Assembly: GCA_002405435.1 (NCBI GenBank)
Contig: DHLU01000156.1
Location: 9,571 to 16,330 of the forward strand
Source of the DNA: Flavobacteriales bacterium UBA4660
GTDB lineage: Bacteria > Bacteroidota > Bacteroidia > Flavobacteriales_D > Sanyastnellaceae
Length of the DNA: 6,760 nt
Direction of reading: 5' to 3'
A program made the translations under genes and the position numbers. Positions 1 through 6,540 of the stretch are shown one piece after another. How positions within the stretch are numbered: position 1 is the first letter of the stretch; each line of letters starts with the position of its first letter. Under the pieces are notes generated by a model. That model had not been told where the DNA came from and made no database searches. It saw nothing but the letters and a program-made list of their open reading frames with translations.

Positions 1-1842
1 CTCGAATACAACCTGGGCGCAGGTGAGCTGTTTTCTGTGTTCATACCCGACATCAAAGGAGGCAGATCGGGCGCTCTGGGATCAGAAAAGGAAATGAACA
101 AGGTCATCCAGAAGGAAGCGCGCGCGCTGCCCGATGAAAGAATGACCGACCAGTTTGTGCAGAACCTGGCTTCAATGAGCCGCTACTGGGGCGAACAGCA
201 ATTCAGCGGCGGTGCCTTTTACCTGGGAGCAGCCGCTTTTCTCCTGTTCCTTCTCGGACTGTTTTTCGCTGCTGATCAACTCAAATGGCCCGCGCTGCTG
301 CTTTCGCTGCTCTCACTTTCCCTCGCGCTCAAATCGGAAGGTGGACTCAACGGATTTTTTATCGATACCGTTCCACTCTACAACAAATTCAGAGATACCA
401 AGATGATTCTGGTATTGCTGCAATTGCTGGTGCCGCTGATGGGTGTACTTTTCTTACAGAGGCTGTTGACGGATGCGGATTTTAAAAAGAGCAAGAAATG
501 GCTCTATGCCACCGGGGGTGGGGTGGTCGGATTGCTGCTGCTTTTTTTTCTGGCCCCTTCCACTTTTTTCAGCCTTCAGTCGCTCTCCGAAGAGGCCCGG
601 TTCTCAGAGCTGATGTCCAGTCCGGATATGGCCCCTGAGCAACTGGAGTTTGCCTCTCAGCTGTTTACTTCGCTGGACAGCATCCGTGAAACTATTATGA
701 AAGCGGATATCGGCCGAAGCCTTGGCTTTATGGCGGTTATGCTCTTTCTTGTATTGATGTCCTTCTGGAAGCGGCTGCCGGCATGGTCGGTCATTGCGCT
801 TGCCTCGCTCGTTGTACTTATTGACCAGTTTTCGGTTAACCGCCGTTATGTCAACGATGACCGCGACAAGAACGTTTACCGTCATTATGTCAAGGCCGAT
901 GAAAAATACCTGCCGTATGATGCGGGTGTTGCTGACAACCTCATTCTGGAGACCGAAAAAACGGGTGTGAAAGACTTTGATGAAGTGAAAATGAAATTGC
1001 TCGATGGAATGAAGGCTGGGGTTTTTTCACGTGTTCGTAACCGCGAAAAACTCGAGGAAGTAGCCGCTTTCGGTGCGCTGGGCATGCGCACCAACTTCAG
1101 GGTCCTCAAACTCACCAACCTGACGGGTGACTCGGAAACATCATACTTCCACAAAAGTCTGGGCGGCTATCACGGAGCAAAACTCAAAAGATACAACGAG
1201 CTCATTGAACACAGGCTCAACAAGGAATTACAACTTTTTGCCGATACGGTAAACGCCGTGGGTCCGGAGCGCACCCTCGCACTGATGCCAGCGGTAAACA
1301 TGCTCAATGCGCGTTATATCATCTATGCAGCTTCTCAGCCTCCCATGCTGAACCAGGCGGCCTGCGGTGCGGCGTGGTTTGTCTCTGCCGTGCAGGAGGC
1401 TTCAACGGCAGATGAAGAAATGAAGCTGCTGGCTACCCTCGTGCCGGATTCGGTGTGTGTCGTGGCATCAAGCGACAGCGGTAAACTCCGGCCGCCGGCT
1501 GCAGCAGACTCCAGCTGGGGTATAACCATGGAAGAATATGGCACACGCCGCCTGAGCTACCGGAGCAAATCGGCCGTGGAAGCACCTGCTATTTTTTCAG
1601 AGATCTATTATCCTGAGGGATGGACCTGCACCATTGATGGAGAGGAGGTTCCTTATGTGCGTGTCAATTACGTGCTGCGAGGCGTAATGGTGCCAGCAGG
1701 CGAACATGAGATCGTATGGGAATTTGACCCCCCCTCATTCCGGAAATACGCGGGAGTCTCACTGGCAGGCTCATGGCTGCTGATTTTGCTGCTGGCCGGA
1801 ACGGCAGTAGTGGAAATCCGTCGGTTGATGAAACATTCCTGA
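1..1842 (+). CDS. YfhO-family multi-spanning membrane protein, 5' truncated by the window edge
   Basis: The frame is open from base 1 to the TGA at 1840-1842, giving 613 visible residues. The in-frame GTG at 37 is not the start because coding continues upstream of it. Bacteroidota YfhO proteins are usually around 800 residues, so roughly 200 N-terminal residues are probably missing. Hydrophobic segments lie near visible residues 72-91, 95-110, 134-155, 167-185, 240-255 and 261-275. A large soluble domain of about 300 residues follows, then a last membrane segment near 583-604. Family-like stretches include YNKFRDTKM (~127-135), SYFHKSLGGYHG (~381-392), NMLNARYII (~433-441) and a C-terminal beta-rich part with EIYYPEGW and VPAGEHEIVWEF just before the final segment. 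YfhO proteins (B. subtilis YfhO is tied to lipoteichoic acid glycosylation) are regarded as GT-C-like envelope glycosyltransferases. The substrate here is unknown. It is co-transcribed with the gene 3 bp downstream. The family call is firm; the biochemical role is inferred. Confidence 0.9.
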   Translation, partial: LEYNLGAGELFSVFIPDIKGGRSGALGSEKEMNKVIQKEARALPDERMTDQFVQNLASMSRYWGEQQFSGGAFYLGAAAFLLFLLGLFFAADQLKWPALLLSLLSLSLALKSEGGLNGFFIDTVPLYNKFRDTKMILVLLQLLVPLMGVLFLQRLLTDADFKKSKKWLYATGGGVVGLLLLFFLAPSTFFSLQSLSEEARFSELMSSPDMAPEQLEFASQLFTSLDSIRETIMKADIGRSLGFMAVMLFLVLMSFWKRLPAWSVIALASLVVLIDQFSVNRRYVNDDRDKNVYRHYVKADEKYLPYDAGVADNLILETEKTGVKDFDEVKMKLLDGMKAGVFSRVRNREKLEEVAAFGALGMRTNFRVLKLTNLTGDSETSYFHKSLGGYHGAKLKRYNELIEHRLNKELQLFADTVNAVGPERTLALMPAVNMLNARYIIYAASQPPMLNQAACGAAWFVSAVQEASTADEEMKLLATLVPDSVCVVASSDSGKLRPPAAADSSWGITMEEYGTRRLSYRSKSAVEAPAIFSEIYYPEGWTCTIDGEEVPYVRVNYVLRGVMVPAGEHEIVWEFDPPSFRKYAGVSLAGSWLLILLLAGTAVVEIRRLMKHS

Positions 1843-1845
1843 CGC

Positions 1846-3180
1846 ATGGTGACCGCTGCCGGCGTCATTGTAAGCCTTGTGTGGGCTTTATTTATTGCCG
1901 TGCTGCTCCGCAGGGTCAGGTTTTATCATCTCCCTGGACTTGGCCTCGGATACACCTGGATTGCCTTTGCAGCCAAGCTGCTCGGTGCCGCTGCGCTGTG
2001 GTATATCTACACCGACTACTATAGCCACCGCGACAGCAACGATGCCTTTCGCTATTTCGACGATGCACGTGTGATACACGGCCTTTGGAAGGAGAACCGG
2101 GAATATTTCTGGAGATTCATGCTCGGTTACGGGCTTGATGATCCCGCCCTCGCGGCCATCAACGAAAAACTGCACTGCTGGACGGCCAGCTACAGTTACG
2201 GGCTTACCTACGACGGACAAACCATGATCAGGCTCAATGTGCTGATGTCCTTTGTAAGCGGTGGTTACTATGCGGTGCACACCCTGCTTATGTGTCTGTT
2301 GTCATTCACCGGACTGGTAGCGCTTTACCGCACCTTTTTTGAGTCGCTGCGGTGTCATCCGCTCGTGCTCTTTGCGGCTTGTTTTCTGCTGCCCTCTGTG
2401 GTTTTTTGGTCAAGCGGGGTGTTGAAGGAGGCACCGCTTTTTTGTGTGCTCGGATTGTTCCTCCTGGGTTTCACGCGGCTGATGCGTTCGTTCAGCGCAC
2501 TTCGGCTGGTAGGGGTACTGGTGCTTTTAGTTTTTCTTTTTTACCTGAAGGAATATGTAATCATTGCTTTTTTGCCCGGACTGCTTTTTTTCCTGTTGTA
2601 CCGACTGCGGATATCACGGTGGCTGGGTTTGCTCTGGGTGGGCACCCTGGCCGGTTGTTTTATGGCGGCGACACAGGCTGGTTATTTTTTCAGTGGAGGG
2701 AATCTGCTCCATGTGTTGGCCGGAAAACAGGCTGCTTTTATTGCCGTAGCCTCACTGGCCGATGCGGGTAGCCTTGTGTCGGTGCCACCGGTGACTGATG
2801 CATGGCATTACCTGCTGCACCATCCACAGGCACTGGCGCTCACCTACCTCAGGCCATTCTTCTGGGAAGCTGACTCTGTGGTGACGTGGGCTGCGGCACT
2901 CGAAAACCTTTGCTATTTACTGATGCTTGTGGCAGTCGTTTGGCGGTTCAGACTGCCCAGACGTGAGTACCGTGCATTTTGGCTGATGTGCCTGTCCTTT
3001 GTACTAATACTCGGCGGTATTATCGGCACCGTCGTTCCTATACTAGGCGCTACCGTGCGCTACCGCATCGTTGCGCTGCCTTTTCTTGTGGTGTTGTGTG
3101 CCGCCTGTATCAGGCCGTGGCCTTGGCTGACCATAGCCTTCGCAGCATGGCGAGGTGGGCAAAAACCAACAGCGGTATAA
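1846..3180 (+). CDS. Large multi-spanning membrane protein of unknown function, partner of the YfhO gene (possible GT-C-like or polymerase-like envelope enzyme)
   Basis: ATG at 1846 begins 3 bp after the YfhO stop, with no Shine-Dalgarno sequence. The product is 444 residues and about 11-13 membrane segments are visible, near 4-21, 34-54, 131-146, 147-162, 171-188, 193-210, 219-234, 236-252, 259-274, 355-375, 378-399 and 410-430. The first long loop (about 55-130) is polar and rich in acid residues (RDSNDAFRYFDDA, D63, D66, D72, D73) and aromatic residues, followed by YSYGLTYDGQTMIRLN at about 116-131. Other notable stretches are FWSSGVLKE (187-195), LRPFFWEA (345-352) and RYRIVALPF (405-413). 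An acidic first loop followed by many spans is typical of GT-C glycosyltransferases and some polysaccharide polymerases. With the YfhO neighbour, this suggests envelope glycan or lipid-linked sugar chemistry. That is inference: I do not recognise a named family. The last 71 bp overlap the 3' end of the opposite-strand gene. Confidence 0.85.
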   Translation: MVTAAGVIVSLVWALFIAVLLRRVRFYHLPGLGLGYTWIAFAAKLLGAAALWYIYTDYYSHRDSNDAFRYFDDARVIHGLWKENREYFWRFMLGYGLDDPALAAINEKLHCWTASYSYGLTYDGQTMIRLNVLMSFVSGGYYAVHTLLMCLLSFTGLVALYRTFFESLRCHPLVLFAACFLLPSVVFWSSGVLKEAPLFCVLGLFLLGFTRLMRSFSALRLVGVLVLLVFLFYLKEYVIIAFLPGLLFFLLYRLRISRWLGLLWVGTLAGCFMAATQAGYFFSGGNLLHVLAGKQAAFIAVASLADAGSLVSVPPVTDAWHYLLHHPQALALTYLRPFFWEADSVVTWAAALENLCYLLMLVAVVWRFRLPRREYRAFWLMCLSFVLILGGIIGTVVPILGATVRYRIVALPFLVVLCAACIRPWPWLTIAFAAWRGGQKPTAV

Positions 3181-3820
3181 TCACCGTCGGCAGCCATGCA
3201 TAGGGAAAACCATTGACCGCCACCAGCGGCTGGTCTTTATTGAGTTGCTGCATGGGCGAGGGAAGGCTGAGCAGCGCGGTGACCAATACGTTGAGCAGGA
3301 GTATCAGTCCCGCCGCGTTCCACAACCTTAAGACCAGTCGGATTTTAGGCCCTTCGTAGAGTGACAGCCATGCCATCAGGGGTGCGGTGATGCCCGTGAA
3401 GATGTCGACGTTGTATCCTTCAAAGGTGAGCATTTCGGGTGCAAGTTTGTAGGTTGCCAGCCACCACAGGCAGATTTCAACGGGCACGCGTACGGTATGA
3501 ATCAACGTGATCCAGAAGGTACTCATTCCGTCAATAAATCTCTTGCCTGACGAGAGGTTGAAGAGTACGGCGAGTGCAAGGCTCCAGGCGATTACAACTA
3601 CCACCAGTTTGGGCGGATTGGCGTCGCGCAGACGGAAGTATCCGTTGAGCGCAAGCGTGGCCATAAAGATGGTCCAGCCGAGGATCAGCAGCGCTGTGGC
3701 ATTGGTGCGCCTGCGCGTGAGAGCGCCGCTGCCAAAACCCGCAGAGAATATAAAAAACATCAGCGTGAAAACCGTTGCTGCGGTAAATACTAGCAACAAC
3801 GGGGTGGGGGTATCCATCAT
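3110..3820 (-). CDS. Conserved Bacteroidota-type 236-residue integral membrane protein, function unknown
   Basis: The leftward frame ends at TGA 3112-3110. The frame extends upstream to 4123, but that part is antisense-frame shadow of the DCC gene. The tandem ATGs at 3820 and 3817, 7 bp after the DCC stop, are the credible starts (236 or 235 residues). About seven hydrophobic segments are visible near 8-28, 41-59, 71-88, 104-123, 139-155, 164-185 and 207-225. Notable stretches are HTVRVPVEICLWWL (108-121), LTFEGYNVDIFTGITAP (131-147) with polar residues between spans, and SLPSPMQQLNKDQP (185-198). These look like the conserved core of a hypothetical membrane protein family I associate with Bacteroidota, with no known function. 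The tight spacing implies co-transcription with the DCC gene. A role linked to membrane redox chemistry is possible only by association. Its 3' end overlaps 71 bp of the convergent gene. Confidence 0.85.
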   Translation of the reverse strand: MMDTPTPLLLVFTAATVFTLMFFIFSAGFGSGALTRRRTNATALLILGWTIFMATLALNGYFRLRDANPPKLVVVVIAWSLALAVLFNLSSGKRFIDGMSTFWITLIHTVRVPVEICLWWLATYKLAPEMLTFEGYNVDIFTGITAPLMAWLSLYEGPKIRLVLRLWNAAGLILLLNVLVTALLSLPSPMQQLNKDQPLVAVNGFPYAWLPTVIIPLLVFAHLAMLRRLWSAKATA

Positions 3821-3827
3821 AGTGTAT

Positions 3828-4247
3828 TCAATCGAGAAACCATTGGCGTTCACCGGCGCTGGGCAACCGGCAGGTTTCCGATTTTCCAAACCAGCGGTAG
3901 CGGTTTCTGGCAATGATGCGGTAAAAATAATTGCGAATGGACCGCGGAATGACGGCCAGGATCCACAACAGCCTCCAGCCCCTTCCGAGGTCGCGGCAAA
4001 TCTGCAGCACCGCATCTGACTGGTCATAGACGTGCTGGTTCCGCAGATAGATAATGCTCTCCGGTTGGGGACCGGCCATGGCCGGCAGGTATTTGGCTGC
4101 AGCAGTGCCCTGCAGGGGAGCAAAGCGCAGGCGCCGGGCGTTGCGGCGGCGCAGCAGAAAACTTACCCAGCCGTTGCAGAGGTGGCAATAGCCGTCAAAA
4201 AAGACAATGCCGTAATCGGGAGTGTCCACTGTGCCCTGCAGTTTCAT
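3828..4247 (-). CDS. DCC-family (DUF393/YuxK-like) thiol-disulfide oxidoreductase-like protein
   Basis: The product is 139 residues from ATG 4247, a normal family length. The signature follows a short beta strand: VFFDGYCHLCNG, with D18 and the pair C21-x-x-C24, the D-x-x-C-x-x-C arrangement that names the family. The C-terminal part has the usual NRYRWFG (115-121) and a further Cys in SETCRLP (126). DCC proteins have a thioredoxin-like fold and are predicted dithiol/disulfide oxidoreductases; most lack a demonstrated substrate. No signal peptide is seen, so it is probably cytoplasmic, although the hydrophobic stretch WRLLWILAVI (91-100) could contact the membrane. The frame stays open upstream to a GTG at 4280. 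The ATG is preferred because homologues begin shortly before the DGxCxxC motif and a -7-like promoter lies at 4259-4252, inside that extension. It is the first gene of a two-gene unit, followed after 7 bp by the membrane protein gene. Confidence 0.93.
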   Translation of the reverse strand: MKLQGTVDTPDYGIVFFDGYCHLCNGWVSFLLRRRNARRLRFAPLQGTAAAKYLPAMAGPQPESIIYLRNQHVYDQSDAVLQICRDLGRGWRLLWILAVIPRSIRNYFYRIIARNRYRWFGKSETCRLPSAGERQWFLD

Positions 4248-4251
4248 TCTA

Positions 4252-4259
4252 CGAAAGTA
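4252..4259 (-). promoter_or_regulatory. Candidate Bacteroidota -7 promoter element for the DCC operon
   Basis: On the minus strand this reads TACTTTCG, one mismatch from the Bacteroidota -7 consensus TAnnTTTG. It ends 4 nt before the ATG at 4247, so transcripts would be leaderless or nearly so. No clear TTTG-like -33 box is seen about 19-21 nt upstream, which limits confidence. Confidence 0.4.
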
Positions 4260-4284
4260 AAACCACAACCCGGGCGGCACTTCC

Positions 4285-4292
4285 TATTTTTG
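4285..4292 (+). promoter_or_regulatory. Candidate Bacteroidota -7 promoter element for the GNAT gene
   Basis: TATTTTTG matches the consensus TAnnTTTG exactly and ends 6 nt before the ATG at 4299, implying a leaderless or very short-leader mRNA. Where a -33 box would fall (about 4259-4265) there is no TTG; that position abuts the oppositely oriented -7 box. Confidence 0.5.
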
Positions 4293-4298
4293 CCCGCC

Positions 4299-5564
4299 AT
4301 GCAAGGTTCCTCACTCCAACAATTCCGCAAAGCGCTTGGATGTGATGGAACACCTTGGTCTTGCGCTTCGCCCGACCAGCTGTCGCACCGCATTTATGCT
4401 ACTTTTGATGAAGTGCCTCAGGCCGATTGGTTGCGCTGGGCTGGCCATGATGTTTTTCTTTCCCCCGCTTATCTCAGGGCGATGGAGCGCAGCGCCGGAG
4501 TCTATCGGGTATTTTACCTCATGTTTTCGGAGGCTGGATCCGTTGCGGGCATTGCTGTGGTTCAGCAGGTAGGTTTCAGTTCGCGTCGCGTCGAAGCCAA
4601 CCTGGAAAGCCGCAATGCCATGGTGCGCTACCTCACCAAAAAACTTACGCCTAGCAATGCGTCAACCGGCAGCATATTGCTGTGTGGTAATGCCTACGCC
4701 ACGGGTGCGCACGCCTTTAGTTTTTCCCCCGGCGTGCCTCCTGAGCGGGCCATGGAGGGCCTTTGTGCCGCTATCTCCACCATTGCCGCGCAATTGCGCG
4801 ATGAGGTAGCGGCGATCTTAGTCAAGGATTTTTTTGCCGGTAGCAGCGGTTTTGACGGGGCTCTCGGCAAATCGGGTTTTGCTTCGTTCCGCGTCGACCA
4901 TAACATGATTATGCCGGTACTTCCGCACTGGAAACATTTCGATGACTACCTGGCTGATCTTAACACGAAATTCCGCACCAAGGCTCTTGCTGCGATGAGG
5001 CGATCACAGCAACTGGATGTGTGCGACTTTGAAGTCGCTGAAATGGAAGCCCACCGGGAGCGTCTGTCAGCGTTGTTTGAGCAGGTACTTGCCAAGGCAG
5101 ATTTCAAAATGGGCAAACTCACTTTTGAAGACCTGGTTGCATTGAAGGCCTCGCTGGGCCCCGAATTGATTTTCAGGGTTTATCTGCTCGGTGACCAGCC
5201 GGTGGGTTTTCTGGCTGCTTTCCGCTCGGGCGTCGTGCTGGATGCTCATGTAGTAGGTATTGACTACGCAAAAAACCGCAACCTGGCGATCTATCCCAGG
5301 ATGCTATACGACTATATCGCGCTGGCCATTGAATTGGGTGCGGAGCAGATCTGGTTTGGAAGAACGGCCGGCGAAATCAAGACGACCGTAGGAGCCTTGC
5401 CTGTCGAAATGCGCTGCTGCATCCGGCACACCCGCAAGGTGTCTAATTTTCTGTTGCGTATCCTGTTTAACTACGTTAAACCTACGGAGTTTCCTATCCG
5501 CAGGCCTTTTCACCGGGAAATCGGACTGGAGGTCGCACGCCGCGTTGGCCAGAAGATGGATTGA
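4299..5564 (+). CDS. GNAT/FemAB-like acyltransferase-domain protein (Acetyltransf_6 type)
   Basis: The product is 421 residues from ATG 4299. The frame is open upstream to 4032, but that part lies antisense to the DCC gene, and an exact -7 box stands 6 nt before this ATG. The N-terminal half (about 30-200) looks like a divergent, poorly conserved first domain. The C-terminal half (about 210-390) follows the Acetyltransf_6/FemAB-like pattern: DYLADLNTKFRTKALAAMRR (216-235) as a basic helix, then FEQVLAKADFKMGKLTFEDL, a beta hairpin RVYLLGDQPVGFLAAFRSGVVLDAHVVGID (293-322), a helix YPRMLYDYIALAIELGAEQIWFGR (332-355) and TAGEIKTTVGA (356-366). Such proteins transfer acyl or aminoacyl groups, in FemAB relatives to peptidoglycan precursors; the donor and acceptor here cannot be told. 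No signal peptide or membrane span is seen. It is a single gene that converges, 7 bp apart, on the DUF1853 gene. Confidence 0.85.
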   Translation: MQGSSLQQFRKALGCDGTPWSCASPDQLSHRIYATFDEVPQADWLRWAGHDVFLSPAYLRAMERSAGVYRVFYLMFSEAGSVAGIAVVQQVGFSSRRVEANLESRNAMVRYLTKKLTPSNASTGSILLCGNAYATGAHAFSFSPGVPPERAMEGLCAAISTIAAQLRDEVAAILVKDFFAGSSGFDGALGKSGFASFRVDHNMIMPVLPHWKHFDDYLADLNTKFRTKALAAMRRSQQLDVCDFEVAEMEAHRERLSALFEQVLAKADFKMGKLTFEDLVALKASLGPELIFRVYLLGDQPVGFLAAFRSGVVLDAHVVGIDYAKNRNLAIYPRMLYDYIALAIELGAEQIWFGRTAGEIKTTVGALPVEMRCCIRHTRKVSNFLLRILFNYVKPTEFPIRRPFHREIGLEVARRVGQKMD

Positions 5565-5571
5565 AGCTGTG

Positions 5572-6510
5572 TCACACGCCGTTCCGCGCAGGTGCGGGCC
5601 AACTGTCTGGTACTACAAATCCGCGTGATACCTCGCGGAATCCGCATTGAGAAGCCTCCAGTTGTATAACGAGGCGCGCTTTTCCATCGTGCCTGATTTT
5701 CCGGCTGAGGTGACGCGCCATTTCATAACCATCGCGTAATTCTTCAGGAGAAACAGCATAGCGCACGGGGGCCATCCACCGCGCGCGCGGAGGGATCCAC
5801 CATTGCACCATGCTACTTTCAAAGACGGGCAGGTCGCTCACCGGCAGGTACCAGCCGGCCTGGCAATGGGTGTCGGCTCCTTCGGGCAGGCAGTGTTTTC
5901 CCAGCAAGCGGAAAGGCACAAAAAAATACCCCTTGAGCATGAAACACGAAGCAGTGCCCGGAGGCCAGTCGGGTAACAGTGAAGCTTTTGCCTGCGTAAA
6001 TAAGCTAAATTGCCTTCGCGTTGCGGCGAGTTTGGTGTCAAGCCGGTCTGACACATTCGTTCCGATCCACTGGCTGTGCGAAGTGGTATTGGCAGCTGCG
6101 AGGTAATACTTGCAGGCAGTTTCCAGGTGCAGGAAGAGGCCACAGGACCGGTCGCGTAACAGAAAGTCAAATTCGGTCAATGTTCTGCCCGTCGCCAGGG
6201 TTAGGCTGTGGGCTACCAGTTCAAGGCGGGTTTGGTGAAGCAGCCAGTAACGCACCAATCCTTCAAATCTTTTTCCAAGCAGTTCGCCCTCCAGGCCTTC
6301 GGAATGCAGCCTGGCGGCAATATCTTCCTCAGAAGGCCAGGTTGCCGGACAGCAGGCTGTGAGTGTGGCTGCATCAATGGTTTGCCCTGTTGTTTGCTGC
6401 AGTAGCGCAGAAGAAAGCAGGGGAGGACTGTGAATGGCCCAGTGGAGGTCAGCCAGGGCAGGCGGCAAACAAGCTTCCTGTGAATCTGCGGCGCTGTCGG
6501 GTCCGGCCAT
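5572..6510 (-). CDS. DUF1853-family protein, function unknown
   Basis: The product is 312 residues from ATG 6510 to TGA 5574-5572, close to family length. The upstream open frame to 6660 is antisense to the small gene at 6541 and is rejected. DUF1853 hallmarks are visible in order: LHWAIHSPPLL (22-32), GKRFEGLVRYWL (79-90), TEFDFLLRD (112-120), HLETACKYYL (128-137), WIGTNVSDRLDTK (148-160) and LKGYFFVP (192-199). A C-terminal domain of about 110 residues carries several Trp (WWIPPRARW, 237-245). The D115, E130 and K134 spacing across two predicted strands resembles a PD-(D/E)XK nuclease-like core; this is my inference and no activity is established. No signal peptide or membrane span is seen, so it is probably cytoplasmic. 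It is transcribed alone, divergently from the small conserved gene, from an overlapping promoter region. Confidence 0.88.
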   Translation of the reverse strand: MAGPDSAADSQEACLPPALADLHWAIHSPPLLSSALLQQTTGQTIDAATLTACCPATWPSEEDIAARLHSEGLEGELLGKRFEGLVRYWLLHQTRLELVAHSLTLATGRTLTEFDFLLRDRSCGLFLHLETACKYYLAAANTTSHSQWIGTNVSDRLDTKLAATRRQFSLFTQAKASLLPDWPPGTASCFMLKGYFFVPFRLLGKHCLPEGADTHCQAGWYLPVSDLPVFESSMVQWWIPPRARWMAPVRYAVSPEELRDGYEMARHLSRKIRHDGKARLVIQLEASQCGFREVSRGFVVPDSWPAPARNGV

Positions 6511-6512
6511 TC

Positions 6513-6520
6513 TATTTTTG
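6513..6520 (+). promoter_or_regulatory. Candidate Bacteroidota -7 promoter element for the small conserved gene
   Basis: TATTTTTG is an exact match to TAnnTTTG, 20 nt upstream of the GTG at 6541. It would start transcription roughly 10-15 nt before the start codon. No good -33 TTG box is seen upstream, where the DUF1853 coding start lies. Confidence 0.5.
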
Positions 6521-6522
6521 CA

Positions 6523-6530
6523 CGAAAATA
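6523..6530 (-). promoter_or_regulatory. Candidate Bacteroidota -7 promoter element for the DUF1853 gene
   Basis: On the minus strand this reads TATTTTCG, one mismatch from TAnnTTTG, 12 nt upstream of the ATG at 6510. It faces the opposing box at 6513-6520 with only 2 bp between them. Confidence 0.4.
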
Positions 6531-6540
6531 CCACGACACA

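Larger units (their letters stand above)
4248..4298. other. 51-bp divergent intergenic region with back-to-back promoter-like elements
   Basis: This gap separates the leftward DCC gene (ATG 4247) from the rightward GNAT gene (ATG 4299). It carries two -7-like boxes pointing away from each other, 25 bp apart. No Shine-Dalgarno sequence, repeat or operator-like palindrome is evident apart from a short GC-rich CCCGGG core near 4269-4274. Confidence 0.7.
6511..6540. other. 30-bp divergent intergenic region with interlocked promoter-like elements
   Basis: The whole gap between ATG 6510 (leftward) and GTG 6541 (rightward) contains an 18-bp imperfect inverted repeat at 6513-6530, with TATTTT and AAAATA as outer arms. 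The two halves are themselves opposing -7-like boxes. Whether it is a promoter pair, an operator or both cannot be told from sequence. Confidence 0.6.

Noticed and set aside
37..39. GTG 37 as the start of the YfhO gene.
   Set aside because: The frame is open to base 1 with family-like sequence (LEYNLGAGELFS), and the protein is far shorter than the family from this point.
1888..2280. 130-codon minus-strand open frame inside the second membrane protein gene.
   Set aside because: It is a shadow of a GC-rich real gene; there is no promoter or family pattern.
3507..4019. 170-codon plus-strand open frame.
   Set aside because: It is antisense to two well-supported genes, and its translation lacks any recognisable domain.
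3821..4123. In-frame upstream extension of the 236-residue membrane protein.
   Set aside because: It lies in another frame over the DCC gene, is compositionally poor (Pro, Arg, Cys and Ser rich, no membrane pattern), and tandem ATGs at 3820 and 3817 sit 7 bp after the DCC stop.
4248..4280. GTG 4280 as an alternative start for the DCC protein.
   Set aside because: It would add 11 residues over the promoter-like box; the ATG at 4247 gives the normal family N-terminus.
4032..4298. In-frame upstream extension of the GNAT protein.
   Set aside because: It is antisense to the DCC coding region, shows no domain pattern, and an exact -7 promoter box precedes the ATG at 4299.
5565..5580. Short GTGTCACAC-like inverted repeat at the convergent junction as a terminator.
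   Set aside because: The stem is only about 3 bp with an adequate loop and has no T tract.
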